64,000 nt of DNA, from the NCBI RefSeq assembly GCF_014201705.1, contig NZ_JACHFA010000001.1, positions 310,001-374,000 of the forward strand, written 5' to 3'. This DNA comes from Borreliella spielmanii (GTDB lineage: Bacteria; Spirochaetota; Spirochaetia; Borreliales; Borreliaceae). How positions within the stretch are numbered: position 1 is the stretch's first letter; the number at the start of each line of letters is the position of its first letter. The position numbers and the translations under genes were made by a program. This document shows positions 54,892 to 64,000 of the stretch, in pieces. The notes under the pieces were generated by a model. That model ran no database searches and was not told where the DNA came from. It saw only the letters and a program-made list of their open reading frames with translations.

Positions 54892-56695
54892 AAATATTTA
54901 TTCTTTTTGTAATTTTGTCAAATCTTAATAAAATATTAAGGGTCTTCTTTTTTTTGGGTGTTGCTTTAATAACTAAAATTTTACTCAAAGGATAATACTT
55001 CCAACCATCAGAATATATGTAAAACTTATAATCTGTAAACCAATCAATTTCCCTAAATCTAACTAAAGTTGGATTTAAAATATTTCCAAAAAACATATAG
55101 CTTGAATAATTAATCTCCTGATCAAAATTAATTGCAACCCTAGTATCAGTAATTTCACTATTTAAAGCCCTAGAAGCAGAATATATCCACCTGATAGATC
55201 CATTGTTAAAAATGAAAATAAATTGAGGCATGTATTGATTATCAATAATATCAAAATAATAGCTTTCATAAGGAATTCCTTTGACATAATCACTCATTAA
55301 AAAATGATAAATCACATTAAATGAAAGCTTTAATATTAAATTATCTTTTAAATAAGATGCTATTCTTTTAAGAACCCCAGAAATCTTTAATGCATACTCA
55401 ACAACATCAGTTAAATTATTATTATTTAAAATATACACTTTTCCTTCATCTGTAACACTAAATAAAGTAAATACAAATTTATAAAGCTCCTTTTTAAAGC
55501 TTAAATAAACAGAATCATCATTACTAATCTTAAGAAAAGTAAGATAATTAGAAAGAATGTTATAGGTTTGGTTAAAATCAAAATTAGAACTTAATATTTT
55601 TTTAGGATCTTTTAAAAGATTTAAAGCATGATTTAATTTAGACCCGTTTTCTGATAAAAAAATTTTTTCCAAAAGACGGGGATCTTCCTTTAAATAAACC
55701 ATAAGTCTGTCTTTCTCAAGAGAATCAATAAAAGTTTTATTTCTTGATAAATAAGAAAAAAATTTATCAATTTGATCTGAATTAGCATAATAATTTAAAC
55801 TTAAATAAGTAAGTTTATGTTCATTTTTAACCAATAAAGAATCTAATCTTAAAAATATTGACTCGTGATTTCCTCTAATTAAAGATTCTGCTAAAAAGCA
55901 AACCATTAGATTTTCATCAAAACTATAAGTACCATATTTAAGCCATCCCCCCTTTGAAACATTAAAATTAACGGGATTATTCCAAGAATCATAAGCACTT
56001 TGTCTAAAATTATTTAAAGTATCATTAAAAATTTTATTATCTATCTCTTTAATTTTTGAATTCATAATAGAATAATCTAAGATATTGCTTTGATTGCCCT
56101 CTATAATGGAATTTGAAATACTTTTCTTTGGTGAATCGATATAAATAGCATTGCCAATTCTAAATGTTGCTTGAGGAGAAATTAAAATATCTTTTTCTCT
56201 TATTTTTACATTTTCTCCTAAAAAGACTTTATACTCTAAATTCCCCCCTTGTCTTATTGAAATATTAGGCTCGTCTAATAAAACTTCATAATAATCTTCA
56301 ACTTCATAGCTTAACAAAAAACTCTTAGAAAGATTTGATTCAATGCTAAAATTATTTTCCGAATCAAACAAAAATCCTAGAAAAATATTATTCTCAAAAT
56401 AAACATAAATACCTGCTTCTTGAACTTTATAAGAGATGGGGAAAAGATTTAACTCTGTTTCTAAAACAATAAGTGGATTAAGTTTGGATAAAAGTATCCT
56501 AAGTCCTCTAACATTAACAATAATATCATTTAAAATATATTCACTATTTTCAACCTTATTATTTACTTCTAATTTTACATCTTTTAAAAAAAAGATATTT
56601 AAGTTTAAATTCCTAAATTGTAAAAAAATAACAACAAATAATATTAAGATACCAAGTAATAAATTAAAAGCTACTGCCCTTAAAAACCCCTTCAT
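54884..56695 (-). CDS. Large membrane-anchored protein of unknown function
   Basis: A 603-residue protein with one N-terminal helix (about 9-27) as signal anchor, the remainder probably in the periplasm. The first part to about 200 is beta-rich (LILNDIIV-type strands, ISPQATFRIGNAIYIDSP); the middle is helical and repeat-like; the end is again beta-rich with many tyrosines, ending RFDKITKRINIYE. I do not recognise a family. It overlaps coaX by eight bases and so shares its transcript. B31 counterpart by position: BB0526. Confidence 0.75.
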   Translation of the reverse strand: MKGFLRAVAFNLLLGILILFVVIFLQFRNLNLNIFFLKDVKLEVNNKVENSEYILNDIIVNVRGLRILLSKLNPLIVLETELNLFPISYKVQEAGIYVYFENNIFLGFLFDSENNFSIESNLSKSFLLSYEVEDYYEVLLDEPNISIRQGGNLEYKVFLGENVKIREKDILISPQATFRIGNAIYIDSPKKSISNSIIEGNQSNILDYSIMNSKIKEIDNKIFNDTLNNFRQSAYDSWNNPVNFNVSKGGWLKYGTYSFDENLMVCFLAESLIRGNHESIFLRLDSLLVKNEHKLTYLSLNYYANSDQIDKFFSYLSRNKTFIDSLEKDRLMVYLKEDPRLLEKIFLSENGSKLNHALNLLKDPKKILSSNFDFNQTYNILSNYLTFLKISNDDSVYLSFKKELYKFVFTLFSVTDEGKVYILNNNNLTDVVEYALKISGVLKRIASYLKDNLILKLSFNVIYHFLMSDYVKGIPYESYYFDIIDNQYMPQFIFIFNNGSIRWIYSASRALNSEITDTRVAINFDQEINYSSYMFFGNILNPTLVRFREIDWFTDYKFYIYSDGWKYYPLSKILVIKATPKKKKTLNILLRFDKITKRINIYE

Positions 56696-56799
56696 ATGAT
56701 GATTCTAATCATAAAAAATCAAAATATCAATATTGATTGCATAAAAACAAAAAAAATAATAAAATGTATAGGTTGGCTAGTTGAATAGGAGCAAAGTGT

Positions 56800-57222
56800 A
56801 TGAAAATTCCAAAAAATTATATTCCAGGAACAAATCCTTATAAGTCTCTACCTAAAAAACCTATTATTGAAAACAAGAAAAAAATTACTAAAAAACAAGA
56901 ACAAATTAATTCAGAAATTATGAAATCACAAGAACGTATTTTAAAGTTATATATGAGACGCCTACAAAAAAAAGATCAAATAACTCTTCAAAATTTTATT
57001 TTAGAAGGACACAAGATTGGTTCTAAAATTTTCAACAATTTGCCAAAAACACTAAAAGAAATAATAGCTTTAATGAACATAGAATCCTTAAAAGTGCTAA
57101 AAAAAAATACAAAAAATCCAATTAAAATGCTTTACATAAAATTTTCAAGCTGGACCTTAAACAAACTAATCAAAACGCTCGACATTGAATCTAATAACAA
57201 TAAAACTGCAAAACATAAATAA
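56800..57222 (+). CDS. Small basic protein of unknown function
   Basis: A 140-residue very basic protein (lysine about one fifth) without signal peptide or membrane segment. It starts with a proline-rich stretch (IPKNYIPGTNPYKSLPKKP), then a helix with MKSQERILKLYMRRLQKKD, and two further helices. I know no family; the charge suggests RNA or DNA contact, which is only a guess. AGGAG lies in front of the ATG. Downstream follows the pseudogene region. B31 counterpart by position: BB0525. Confidence 0.7.
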   Translation: MKIPKNYIPGTNPYKSLPKKPIIENKKKITKKQEQINSEIMKSQERILKLYMRRLQKKDQITLQNFILEGHKIGSKIFNNLPKTLKEIIALMNIESLKVLKKNTKNPIKMLYIKFSSWTLNKLIKTLDIESNNNKTAKHK

Positions 57223-57249
57223 TAACTTTCAAATTCTTTTTAAATCTCT

Positions 57250-57770
57250 TACTTATTAATTTTTTTATTAGCTACTTTTCTTACAATGTCTATTGTTGAT
57301 TTATTATTAGAATAAATAAAAAAATCTTTCAAGAATCATCTTTTATGATTATTGGGCTCTAAAATGTACATTGAATCTAATATATCTAATGTCATTTATT
57401 GCCACAATAAAATTCACCAACCATACCCAATTTATTCCTAATAGTTAAACACGCTGCAATATCCCAAAGTCCTACAAAAGAAAAATAGACCTTATAAGAA
57501 CCTATAAAAGTTTGGCAAAAGAATAGACACTAAAGCCATTAATATGAATGTGCAAAGAAAAATTAAAATTAAATGACCTTACAATAGACTTTGAAACTGC
57601 AAACAAACTTTGGATATTATGGGGTTCAGAATTGGCAAAAACACCCGTATTAAAATCCTTTCTCAAGAATAGCTACCAATGCTTTTTTAGCATAAAATAC
57701 CTATCTTTATAAGTAATATAAAAAACTCACCGCTTAAAGGAAGAGAAATAGCTCCTTAAATAATTTTGAC
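57250..57770 (-). pseudogene. Inositol monophosphatase family pseudogene
   Basis: Read on the minus strand, this gene-free stretch holds broken pieces of an inositol-monophosphatase-type protein. In one frame GAISLPLSGEF occurs around 57740; in another, ANSEPHNIQSLFAVSK and SIVRSF follow near 57570-57640; and LWDIAACLTIRNKLGMVGEF lies at about 57405-57470, matching the family signature WDxAAG. The pieces are in different frames and are cut by several stop codons. The metal-binding DPxDGT part upstream is not recognisable. The B31 gene at this position (BB0524) is annotated as inositol monophosphatase, as I recall. Confidence 0.65.
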
Positions 57771-58047
57771 ACTTTTAAAAACTCAATCAAAATATTTTAA
57801 AGGTCCTTTCAAGAAATCCAAAAATATTTGAAATATTAATAATATATCTTTTAAAAATTAAATACTCTCTAATTTTTTAATATAAATAACATACATTTTA
57901 GAATTTAAATTTTATTACTTTTTGAATTGTATTTTTTTTTATTCTCAAACATATTAAATAACATTAAATCTCTAATTTTCCCCATAAAAACATTATCAAC
58001 AAAATTTTAAAAAAAATAATTTAAAAAACTAAGCCCTACGCGCAATT
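57771..58047. other. AT-rich stretch without visible genes
   Basis: Between the pseudogene and nadE the sequence is very AT-rich with stop codons in all frames. I see no RNA gene, repeat or clear hairpin. It may contain the decayed start of the phosphatase gene and the end of the nadE transcript. Confidence 0.5.
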
Positions 58048-59595
58048 TTAAACCATATTAACCATATTATTTAAAATAGGAATTGAGAGTTCAAAACCAA
58101 AAGTTTTTTTAGAAACTTTAACTATAGGAGCTCCTTGTCTTCTTTTGTATTCATTTTTAAAATAAAGATTTAAAACTTTATCAACTATACCTTTTTCAAA
58201 ATGAAGATAAATTGAATCTATAGATTCATTGTCAATTAAATATCTATTTAAAATAATATCAAGAACTTCATATTTTGGAAGAGAATCACTATCTTTTTGG
58301 TCAAACCTTAACTCAGCCGAAGGCTCCTTTAAAATAATATTAACAGGAATAATACATTGATCGAACTTTGCATTAATATATTTTGCAAGATCATAAACTT
58401 CTGTCTTAAAAAGATCTCCAATCAAAGCAAGCCCCCCACAAGTATCCCCATAAAGGGTGCAATAACCAACTGCAATCTCGCTTTTATTGCCAGTATTTAA
58501 AAGTAAAGAATTTTGAGAATTACTATAAGACATTAACAAAAGTCCCCTTAACCGAGCTTGTAAATTTTCCCCAGTAACACCTTTAACATCAAAATGATTT
58601 TCAAAAGACCTGCTACTCACCTCAAACAAGTCTTTTATTGGCATTTCAATTAATTTAAACCCTAATTTTCTAGAAAGCTCTTTAGCATCAGAAATAGAAC
58701 CTTCTGATGAAAATTTACTAGGCATAGAAATTCCAACAACATTCTCAGCTCCCAAAGCAAAACATGCAAGACACGCAACAAGAGCAGAATCAATGCCCCC
58801 AGATACCCCTAAATGCACTTTAGAAAATCCCAAAAAACCAACATATTCTCTTAATACAAGAGATATTGCTAAAATAATTTTTTCAAAAAGTTCATTACAT
58901 GTATCAAATTTTAAATCTTGAAATGCGTCATTAGATATGAAATCAAATTCAAATCCTTTAGCTTGTTTTAGCTTACCAGAACTATTAATAAAAAAACTAT
59001 GCCCATCATAAACTGCAGAATCTTCAACTCCATAAAAATTTGAATAAATAACATCAAGCTCATTCTCAATAGCAACTCTTTCAAAGAGTTTTAACCTAAG
59101 ATTATTCTTTTCCTTAGTGAAATAAGATTTGGATGGTATTATTAAATACCGTGCCTTCTTTAAATTCTCACCAAATTTGGGACTTGATTCTTTAAACAAC
59201 AAATCATCCTCAAAATTTAATACAGCAAATACATTGTCCTTATAAGTAAAAAACTCGGGTGAATTGCATTGTGTTACAGTTAAAATAACTTCATGATTGC
59301 TGATGACAGAAATAATATCTACAAATTTACCATCCTTATAAACACTGTACCCAAAAACAATTAAAGTGCTATCATTAACCCGTTCTCTCATAAAGTCAAT
59401 GCACTTACATATATTTTGAGAATATTTAGAATACCCAAACAACTCACCACACCTGGTATAGCCTAAAAACATGAAAGGGAAAACTAAAACATCTGATCCC
59501 CTTAGCAAGGCTTCATTATAATTAATTTTAAAATCATCAACGCATTTGTCAAAATCTAAAACTCTATATTTTGTTTGAGCAATGCTTATTTTCAT
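58048..59595 (-). CDS. nadE: NAD synthetase with degenerate glutaminase domain
   Basis: About 515 residues in two domains. The C-terminal synthetase (from about 250) is sound: HLGVSGGIDSALVACLA is the ATP loop, NTGNKSEIAVGY, TLYGDTCGGLALIGDLFKT and PSAELRFDQKDSDSLP follow as in active enzymes. The N-terminal nitrilase-type domain has lost its catalytic residues: FPF at 39-41 where FPE is expected, no KxxLPNY lysine, and N-F128-E-D instead of CED. It would thus use free ammonia. I start at ATG 59595, where the protein begins MKISIAQTKY; the open frame runs on to 59667. B31 counterpart: BB0522. Confidence 0.9.
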   Translation of the reverse strand: MKISIAQTKYRVLDFDKCVDDFKINYNEALLRGSDVLVFPFMFLGYTRCGELFGYSKYSQNICKCIDFMRERVNDSTLIVFGYSVYKDGKFVDIISVISNHEVILTVTQCNSPEFFTYKDNVFAVLNFEDDLLFKESSPKFGENLKKARYLIIPSKSYFTKEKNNLRLKLFERVAIENELDVIYSNFYGVEDSAVYDGHSFFINSSGKLKQAKGFEFDFISNDAFQDLKFDTCNELFEKIILAISLVLREYVGFLGFSKVHLGVSGGIDSALVACLACFALGAENVVGISMPSKFSSEGSISDAKELSRKLGFKLIEMPIKDLFEVSSRSFENHFDVKGVTGENLQARLRGLLLMSYSNSQNSLLLNTGNKSEIAVGYCTLYGDTCGGLALIGDLFKTEVYDLAKYINAKFDQCIIPVNIILKEPSAELRFDQKDSDSLPKYEVLDIILNRYLIDNESIDSIYLHFEKGIVDKVLNLYFKNEYKRRQGAPIVKVSKKTFGFELSIPILNNMVNMV

Positions 59596-59924
59596 AGATA
59601 AATAATAATTAATAATACACCAAATTACAACAAAAAAAAATTTAACAGCTTTGCAACCAATACTCATCCATATTTTAATAATACCCTAAAATTAAGGGCA
59701 TCTTAGACCCACTAAAACAAACAAAATCAAAAAATGATATTGAAAATATTATGATAAATAAAAAAAATAAAATTTTTTTATTTTGACAAAAAAATACACA
59801 CCAACATTTTGCTAAATAATAATATGTATCAATACAACACTATTGCTGACAGCTTAAGAAAAATATATATCTTGCAAATGCTCAAAATGAATCAATTTTA
59901 ATAAATTTCAAGAAAGAAAAAAAT
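59596..59924. other. Intergenic region between nadE and grpE
   Basis: About 330 bases without a gene. TTGACA at 59783-59788 lacks a well-placed -10 box. No CIRCE element and no hrcA gene are seen, unlike in many bacteria that have hrcA before grpE. Nothing else is recognisable. Confidence 0.5.
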
Positions 59925-59953
59925 TTGTAAAATATTTTTTTTAAAGATAAAAT
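59925..59953 (+). promoter_or_regulatory. Promoter of grpE-dnaK-dnaJ
   Basis: TTGTAA at 59925-59930 and TAAAAT at 59948-59953 are 17 bases apart; AAAGGAGG at 59962-59969 follows before the grpE ATG at 59974. The leader would be very short. Confidence 0.5.
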
Positions 59954-59973
59954 GCTTTATCAAAGGAGGAAAA

Positions 59974-60537
59974 ATGGAAAAAAAAGAAACTAAAACCGAA
60001 CCTGAAAAAATCAACAAGCAAGATAACAAAAATACAAAATCTCAAAAAAAAGAAAACTTAACTTCGGCAAATTATGATAAAAAAATTACCGAACTTGAAA
60101 ATGAAATCTCCAATCTCAAAGATTTGTATTTAAGAAAACAAGCAGAATTTGAAAACTTCAGAAAAAGATTAGAAAAAGAAAAAGACAATTTTGTTAAATT
60201 TGCAAATGAAACCATAATGAAAGATGTTGTCAATTTTCTTGACAACCTAGAGAGAGCCATCAACTCTTCAAAAAAATCTAAAGATTTTGACAACCTATTA
60301 ACAGGTATTAGTATGATTGAAAATGAAATACTATCAATCTTTGATAAAAAATATAATTTAAAAAAATTTGGAGAAAATGGCGAAAATTTTGATCCAAGTC
60401 GTCATGAAGCAATAAGTATTGAAGAAAAAGAAGATCTTAAAAATCCAGAAATAGTAGAAGTATATCAAAAAGGATATTGCTACAACGACAGAATATTAAG
60501 AACAGCAAAAGTTAAAGTTGCTCAAAGTAAAAATTAA
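59974..60537 (+). CDS. grpE: Nucleotide exchange factor GrpE
   Basis: A 187-residue GrpE that releases ADP from DnaK. A lysine- and glutamate-rich start leads to a long coiled coil ([20 protein letters not shown], then [13 protein letters not shown]), a four-helix part ([12 protein letters not shown]) and the C-terminal beta domain with HEAISIEE and [20 protein letters not shown], which is the family signature. Length is normal. First gene of the operon with dnaK 22 bases downstream. B31 counterpart: BB0519. Confidence 0.96.
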   Translation: MEKKETKTEPEKINKQDNKNTKSQKKENLTSANYDKKITELENEISNLKDLYLRKQAEFENFRKRLEKEKDNFVKFANETIMKDVVNFLDNLERAINSSKKSKDFDNLLTGISMIENEILSIFDKKYNLKKFGENGENFDPSRHEAISIEEKEDLKNPEIVEVYQKGYCYNDRILRTAKVKVAQSKN

Positions 60538-60559
60538 TTAGAAAATAGGAGGTTATAAT

Positions 60560-62467
60560 ATGGGCAAAATAATAGGTATTGACCTAGGAACAACAAACTC
60601 ATGCGTAGCTATAATGGAGCATGGAAAACCAGTTGTAATACAAAATTCAGAGGGAGGAAGAACTACTCCATCTATTGTTGCCTACACAAATAAAGGCGAA
60701 AGGCTTGTGGGACAAGTCGCAAAAAACCAAATGGTTACAAATCCCGAAAACACAATTTATTCTATTAAAAGATTTATGGGAAGAAGATTTGAAGAAGTTG
60801 CAAGCGAAATAAAAATGGTTCCTTATAAAATAGAAAAAGGACTAAATGGCGATGCACGAGTAAACATTTCTAATATAAAAAAGCAAATGTCGCCGCCTGA
60901 AATCTCAGCAGCAACTCTTACAAAAATGAAAGAAACAGCAGAAGCTTACTTGGGTGAAAAAGTTACAGAAGCTGTCATTACAGTTCCTGCTTACTTTAAC
61001 GATGCTCAAAGACAAGCTACAAAAGATGCCGGCAAAATAGCAGGCCTTGAAGTTAAAAGAATTGTTAACGAACCAACTGCCGCTGCCCTTGCTTATGGAA
61101 TTGAAAAAAAACACGAAGAGATTGTTGCTGTTTACGATCTTGGTGGGGGAACATTTGACATTTCAATATTGGAGCTTGGAGATGGTGTTTTTGAAGTAAA
61201 GTCAACCAATGGAGACACGCATCTTGGGGGTGACAATTTTGATGATGAGATAATAAAGCATTTAATTTCAGAATTCAAAAAAGAAAGCGCTATTGATTTA
61301 TCAAACGACAAAATGGCTCTTCAAAGACTAAAAGAGGCCGCTGAAAAAGCTAAAATAGAACTTTCAGGCGCTCAAGAAGCCTCAATAAATCTTCCATTTA
61401 TTACAGCAGATGCAAACGGTCCAAAACACTTGCAACATACCCTAACAAGAGCAAAATTCGAACAAATGGTAGACCATTTGGTTCAAAAAACAAAAGAACC
61501 ATGCCTTAAAGCTATTAAAGATGCTGGGCTTAAAGCTTCTGATATTAATGAAGTAATACTTGTAGGCGGATCAACAAGAATTCCTGCTATTCAAAAAATT
61601 GTAAAAGATATATTTGGACAAGATCCCAACAAAGGAGTAAATCCAGATGAAGCTGTAGCAATTGGAGCTGCTATTCAGGGTGGTATTTTAACCGGAGAAA
61701 CTAAAGATATGGTACTCCTTGACGTTACTCCACTCTCACTAGGAATAGAAACGCTAGGTGGTGTAATGACTAAACTTATTGAGCGAAACACTACAATTCC
61801 TACAAAAAAAAGTCAAGTATTCTCAACAGCTGCTGACAATCAAACTTCTGTTGATATTAAAGTCCTTCAAGGTGAACGTGAAATGGCAGCACAAAATAGA
61901 ATACTTGGTAATTTCATACTTGATGGAATACCAGCAGCACCAAGAGGGGTACCTCAAATTGAAGTTAGCTTTGACATTGACGCTAATGGAATAGTTCATG
62001 TGTCTGCAAAAGATATGGGAACAGGAAAAGAACAAAAAATTAGAATTGAATCATCATCAGGACTCTCTGAATCAGAAATAGATCGCATGGTAAAAGATGC
62101 AGAAGCTCATGCGGAAGAAGATAAAAAATTAAAAGAAAACATTGAAACAAAAAATACAGCTAATTCTTTAATTTATCAAACAGAAAAATCATTAAAAGAA
62201 TATTCTGAAAAAATTTCAAGCGAAGATAAAGAAGCTATTGAAAATAAAATAAAAGAATTAAAAGAAAGTCTTGAAAAAGAAGATATTTCACTTATAAAAT
62301 CTAGAACAGAAGAACTTCAAAAAGCTTCTTACAAAATAGCTGAAATGATGTACAAAGATTCTTCCCAGCAAAATGCAAGCAACCAAAAAGAAAATGGTAC
62401 CCAAAGCAATACAAGCGAAGAAGGCAAAGAAGCCGATTACGAAGTTGTTGACGAGGATAAAAAATAG
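60560..62467 (+). CDS. dnaK: Chaperone DnaK (Hsp70)
   Basis: A 635-residue Hsp70. [20 protein letters not shown] opens the ATPase domain; [13 protein letters not shown] and [12 protein letters not shown] are its other phosphate loops; the linker [14 protein letters not shown] leads to the peptide-binding domain; the end [12 protein letters not shown] is the usual acidic tail. AGGAGG lies in front of the ATG. Its stop codon TAG overlaps the dnaJ start GTG by one base. It works with GrpE and DnaJ on either side. B31 counterpart: BB0518. Confidence 0.98.
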   Translation: MGKIIGIDLGTTNSCVAIMEHGKPVVIQNSEGGRTTPSIVAYTNKGERLVGQVAKNQMVTNPENTIYSIKRFMGRRFEEVASEIKMVPYKIEKGLNGDARVNISNIKKQMSPPEISAATLTKMKETAEAYLGEKVTEAVITVPAYFNDAQRQATKDAGKIAGLEVKRIVNEPTAAALAYGIEKKHEEIVAVYDLGGGTFDISILELGDGVFEVKSTNGDTHLGGDNFDDEIIKHLISEFKKESAIDLSNDKMALQRLKEAAEKAKIELSGAQEASINLPFITADANGPKHLQHTLTRAKFEQMVDHLVQKTKEPCLKAIKDAGLKASDINEVILVGGSTRIPAIQKIVKDIFGQDPNKGVNPDEAVAIGAAIQGGILTGETKDMVLLDVTPLSLGIETLGGVMTKLIERNTTIPTKKSQVFSTAADNQTSVDIKVLQGEREMAAQNRILGNFILDGIPAAPRGVPQIEVSFDIDANGIVHVSAKDMGTGKEQKIRIESSSGLSESEIDRMVKDAEAHAEEDKKLKENIETKNTANSLIYQTEKSLKEYSEKISSEDKEAIENKIKELKESLEKEDISLIKSRTEELQKASYKIAEMMYKDSSQQNASNQKENGTQSNTSEEGKEADYEVVDEDKK

Positions 62468-63561
62468 TGAAAAAAGATTATTATGAAATTTTGGGGCTCT
62501 CAAAAGGAGCCTCAAAAGATGAAATAAAAAAAGCTTATAGAAAAATAGCAATTAAATATCACCCTGATAGAAATCAAGGAAACGAAGAGGCCGCTTCTAT
62601 CTTTAAAGAAGCTACTCAAGCTTACGAAGTTTTAATAGATGACAATAAAAAAGCCAAATACGATAGATTTGGACACTCCGCTTTCGAAGGAGGAGGATTT
62701 GAAGGATTCTCGGGTGGATTTAGCGGATTTTCAGACATCTTTGAAGACTTTGGTGATATTTTTGATTCATTTTTCACCGGAAACAAAGGACAAGAAAAAA
62801 ACAGAAAACACGCAAAAGGTGAAGACGTAGGATATAACATAGAAATATCTCTTGAAAATGCATACTTTGGTTACAAAAATAATATAAACATAACAAGACA
62901 AATACTCTGTCATTCTTGTTTGGGAAAAAAATCCGAAAAAGGTACAAGTCCTTCGATATGTAACATGTGTAACGGTAGTGGCAGAGTAGTTCAAGGCGGA
63001 GGATTTTTCAGGGTTACAACAACATGTTCTAAATGCTACGGTGAAGGTAAAATAATATCAAACCCTTGTAAATCTTGTAAAGGAAAAGGAAGCATTACAA
63101 AACAAGAAACTATTCAACTAAACATCCCTTCAGGCATTGATAACAACCAACAAATAAAAATGAAAGGTAAAGGAAATGTTAATCCAGACAACCAAGAATA
63201 TGGTGATCTTTATGTAAAAATATTAATAAGATCTCATAAAATATTTAAAAGAAATGGTAAAGATCTCTACGCAATGCTTCCAATAAGCTTTACTCAAGCA
63301 GCCCTTGGAAAAGAAGTAAGAATAAAAACAATCGCTTCAAAAGAGATTAAAATACAAATTCCAAAAGGAATAGAAAATGAAGAACAAATTTTAATTAAAA
63401 ACTCAGGAATGCCAATTCTTCAAACCGAAAAGTTTGGAAACCTAATATTAATCACTAAAATAAAAACACCTAAAAATTTAAATTCTAATGCCATCAAACT
63501 TTTTGAAAACTTGAGCAAAGAATTAAAAGATGCTGATGAAATAGATTTACTCAAAGTATAA
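62467..63561 (+). CDS. dnaJ: Chaperone DnaJ (Hsp40)
   Basis: A 364-residue type I DnaJ. J-domain with the HPD motif in KYHPDRNQG, glycine/phenylalanine-rich linker ([14 protein letters not shown]), four CxxCxGxG-type zinc motifs ([32 protein letters not shown]; the first lacks the last glycine) and the C-terminal substrate domains. The start GTG at 62467 overlaps the dnaK stop as TAGTG. The rRNA methyltransferase gene starts one base after its stop. B31 counterpart: BB0517. Confidence 0.96.
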   Translation: MKKDYYEILGLSKGASKDEIKKAYRKIAIKYHPDRNQGNEEAASIFKEATQAYEVLIDDNKKAKYDRFGHSAFEGGGFEGFSGGFSGFSDIFEDFGDIFDSFFTGNKGQEKNRKHAKGEDVGYNIEISLENAYFGYKNNINITRQILCHSCLGKKSEKGTSPSICNMCNGSGRVVQGGGFFRVTTTCSKCYGEGKIISNPCKSCKGKGSITKQETIQLNIPSGIDNNQQIKMKGKGNVNPDNQEYGDLYVKILIRSHKIFKRNGKDLYAMLPISFTQAALGKEVRIKTIASKEIKIQIPKGIENEEQILIKNSGMPILQTEKFGNLILITKIKTPKNLNSNAIKLFENLSKELKDADEIDLLKV

Positions 63562-63562
63562 T

Positions 63563-64000
63563 ATGTATATAACCCATGCCAATTCAATAATTGAAAGCAT
63601 AAAAAATAATAAAGGATTTGAACTTTATATATCAAAAAAAAGTTCAAAAACTAAAGAAATTGAAAAGCTGGCTAAAACACAAAATATAAAAATACTAAGA
63701 ATAAGTATAAATGAGCTTGACAAAATTCTAAAAACCAAAGGCCACAGGGGCTTTGCATTAAAATTAAAACTTGAAAAAAATAAAAATGTAAAAACACAAA
63801 CCAAAGATTTTGAAAACCTACTAGAAACATTTAAAAAAAAAGAAAATGCTTTCATTTTACTTCTAGACGAAATAGAAGACCCCCAAAATTTGGGAGCAAT
63901 CCTTAGAACAGCAGAACAGTTTAGTATAGATCTTGTAATTACTACCCAAAAACGTAGCGCAAAAGACAATTCAACGGTTTTGCGCACTAGCTCTGGTGCA
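63563..64000 (+). CDS. SpoU-family RNA 2'-O-methyltransferase, N-terminal part
   Basis: The first 146 codons of a TrmH/RlmB-type methyltransferase; the rest lies beyond the window. After an N-terminal substrate-binding part (MYITHANSIIESIKNNKGFE), the SPOUT catalytic domain opens with LLDEIEDPQNLGAILRTAEQF, the classic motif 1 with asparagine and arginine, then the strand VITTQKRSAKDNSTVLRTSSGA. It probably methylates a ribose in 23S rRNA (G2251 if RlmB). It follows dnaJ by one base. B31 counterpart: BB0516. Confidence 0.92.
   Translation, partial: MYITHANSIIESIKNNKGFELYISKKSSKTKEIEKLAKTQNIKILRISINELDKILKTKGHRGFALKLKLEKNKNVKTQTKDFENLLETFKKKENAFILLLDEIEDPQNLGAILRTAEQFSIDLVITTQKRSAKDNSTVLRTSSGA

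Noticed and set aside
59596..59667. Longer N-terminus for NadE
   Set aside because: The 24 extra residues look like a chance hydrophobic stretch before the conserved MKISIAQTKY start, and no ribosome binding site precedes them.
59783..59788. TTGACA upstream of grpE as main promoter
   Set aside because: No -10 box at 16-18 bases; the pair at 59925-59953 is better placed.

Overview
The window is a piece of a spirochaete chromosome, almost certainly a Lyme-group Borrelia (Borreliella). Base composition is very AT-rich, genes are tightly packed, and the gene order (dnaE, mcp, pyrG, a che cluster, gnd, htpG, crr-ptsI-ptsH, ligA, polA, prs, fusA, tRNA-Lys/Lys/Glu, exodeoxyribonuclease III, coaX, nadE, grpE-dnaK-dnaJ) matches, as I recall it, B. 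burgdorferi B31 loci BB0579 down to BB0516, read on the opposite strand. Locus numbers given in entries come from that remembered order, not from a search. No insertion sequence, prophage, CRISPR array or rRNA gene was seen.

Layout. 1-8.5 kb: start of dnaE, a soluble chemoreceptor, a probable nuclease-fold protein, a small membrane protein, CTP synthase, a two-gene ABC transporter, a glycosyltransferase, an archaeal-type UMP kinase and tRNA-Leu. 8.7-15.1 kb: one leftward chemotaxis operon (cheW, STAS protein, cheA, cheB, a receptor-like protein, cheY). 15.3-17.3 kb: three paralogous small exported proteins. 17.3-23.3 kb: gnd, htpG, and the soluble PTS components. 23.4-26.6 kb: three overlapping genes that I read as a highly eroded xanthine-dehydrogenase/CO-dehydrogenase-type molybdo-flavoenzyme. 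26.8-30.4 kb: exported coiled-coil protein and ligA. 30.6-35.9 kb: rightward run cheY, fliS, a probable flagellar chaperone, polA, coaE and a SPOR-domain protein. 35.8-40.4 kb: leftward sugar kinase, prs, outer-membrane-like protein, TPR lipoprotein and KTSC protein. 40.7-45 kb: fusA, a Bax-inhibitor-like protein, bactofilin, TPR protein and three tRNAs. 45-50.2 kb: leftward M16 protease lipoprotein, exported protein, exonuclease III, PhnP-like hydrolase. 50.3-54.1 kb: rightward hydrolase-like membrane protein, glucosaminidase, TIGR02757 protein, aldo/keto reductase. 54.1-59.6 kb: leftward coaX and its membrane neighbour, a small basic protein (+), an inositol-monophosphatase pseudogene and nadE. 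60-64 kb: grpE-dnaK-dnaJ and the start of a SpoU-type rRNA methyltransferase.

The recurring theme is genome reduction: several intact reading frames keep a recognisable fold but have lost the residues that do the chemistry. These are the molybdo-flavoenzyme triad, the glutaminase half of NadE, a PAF-acetylhydrolase-like protein without its nucleophile, a chemoreceptor zinc-binding domain without its ligands, a STAS protein without its phospho-serine and a CheB receiver with an incomplete acidic pocket. The molybdo-flavoenzyme triad is the strongest candidate for an undescribed system, because it keeps one complete [2Fe-2S] cysteine motif in an organism thought to need almost no iron.
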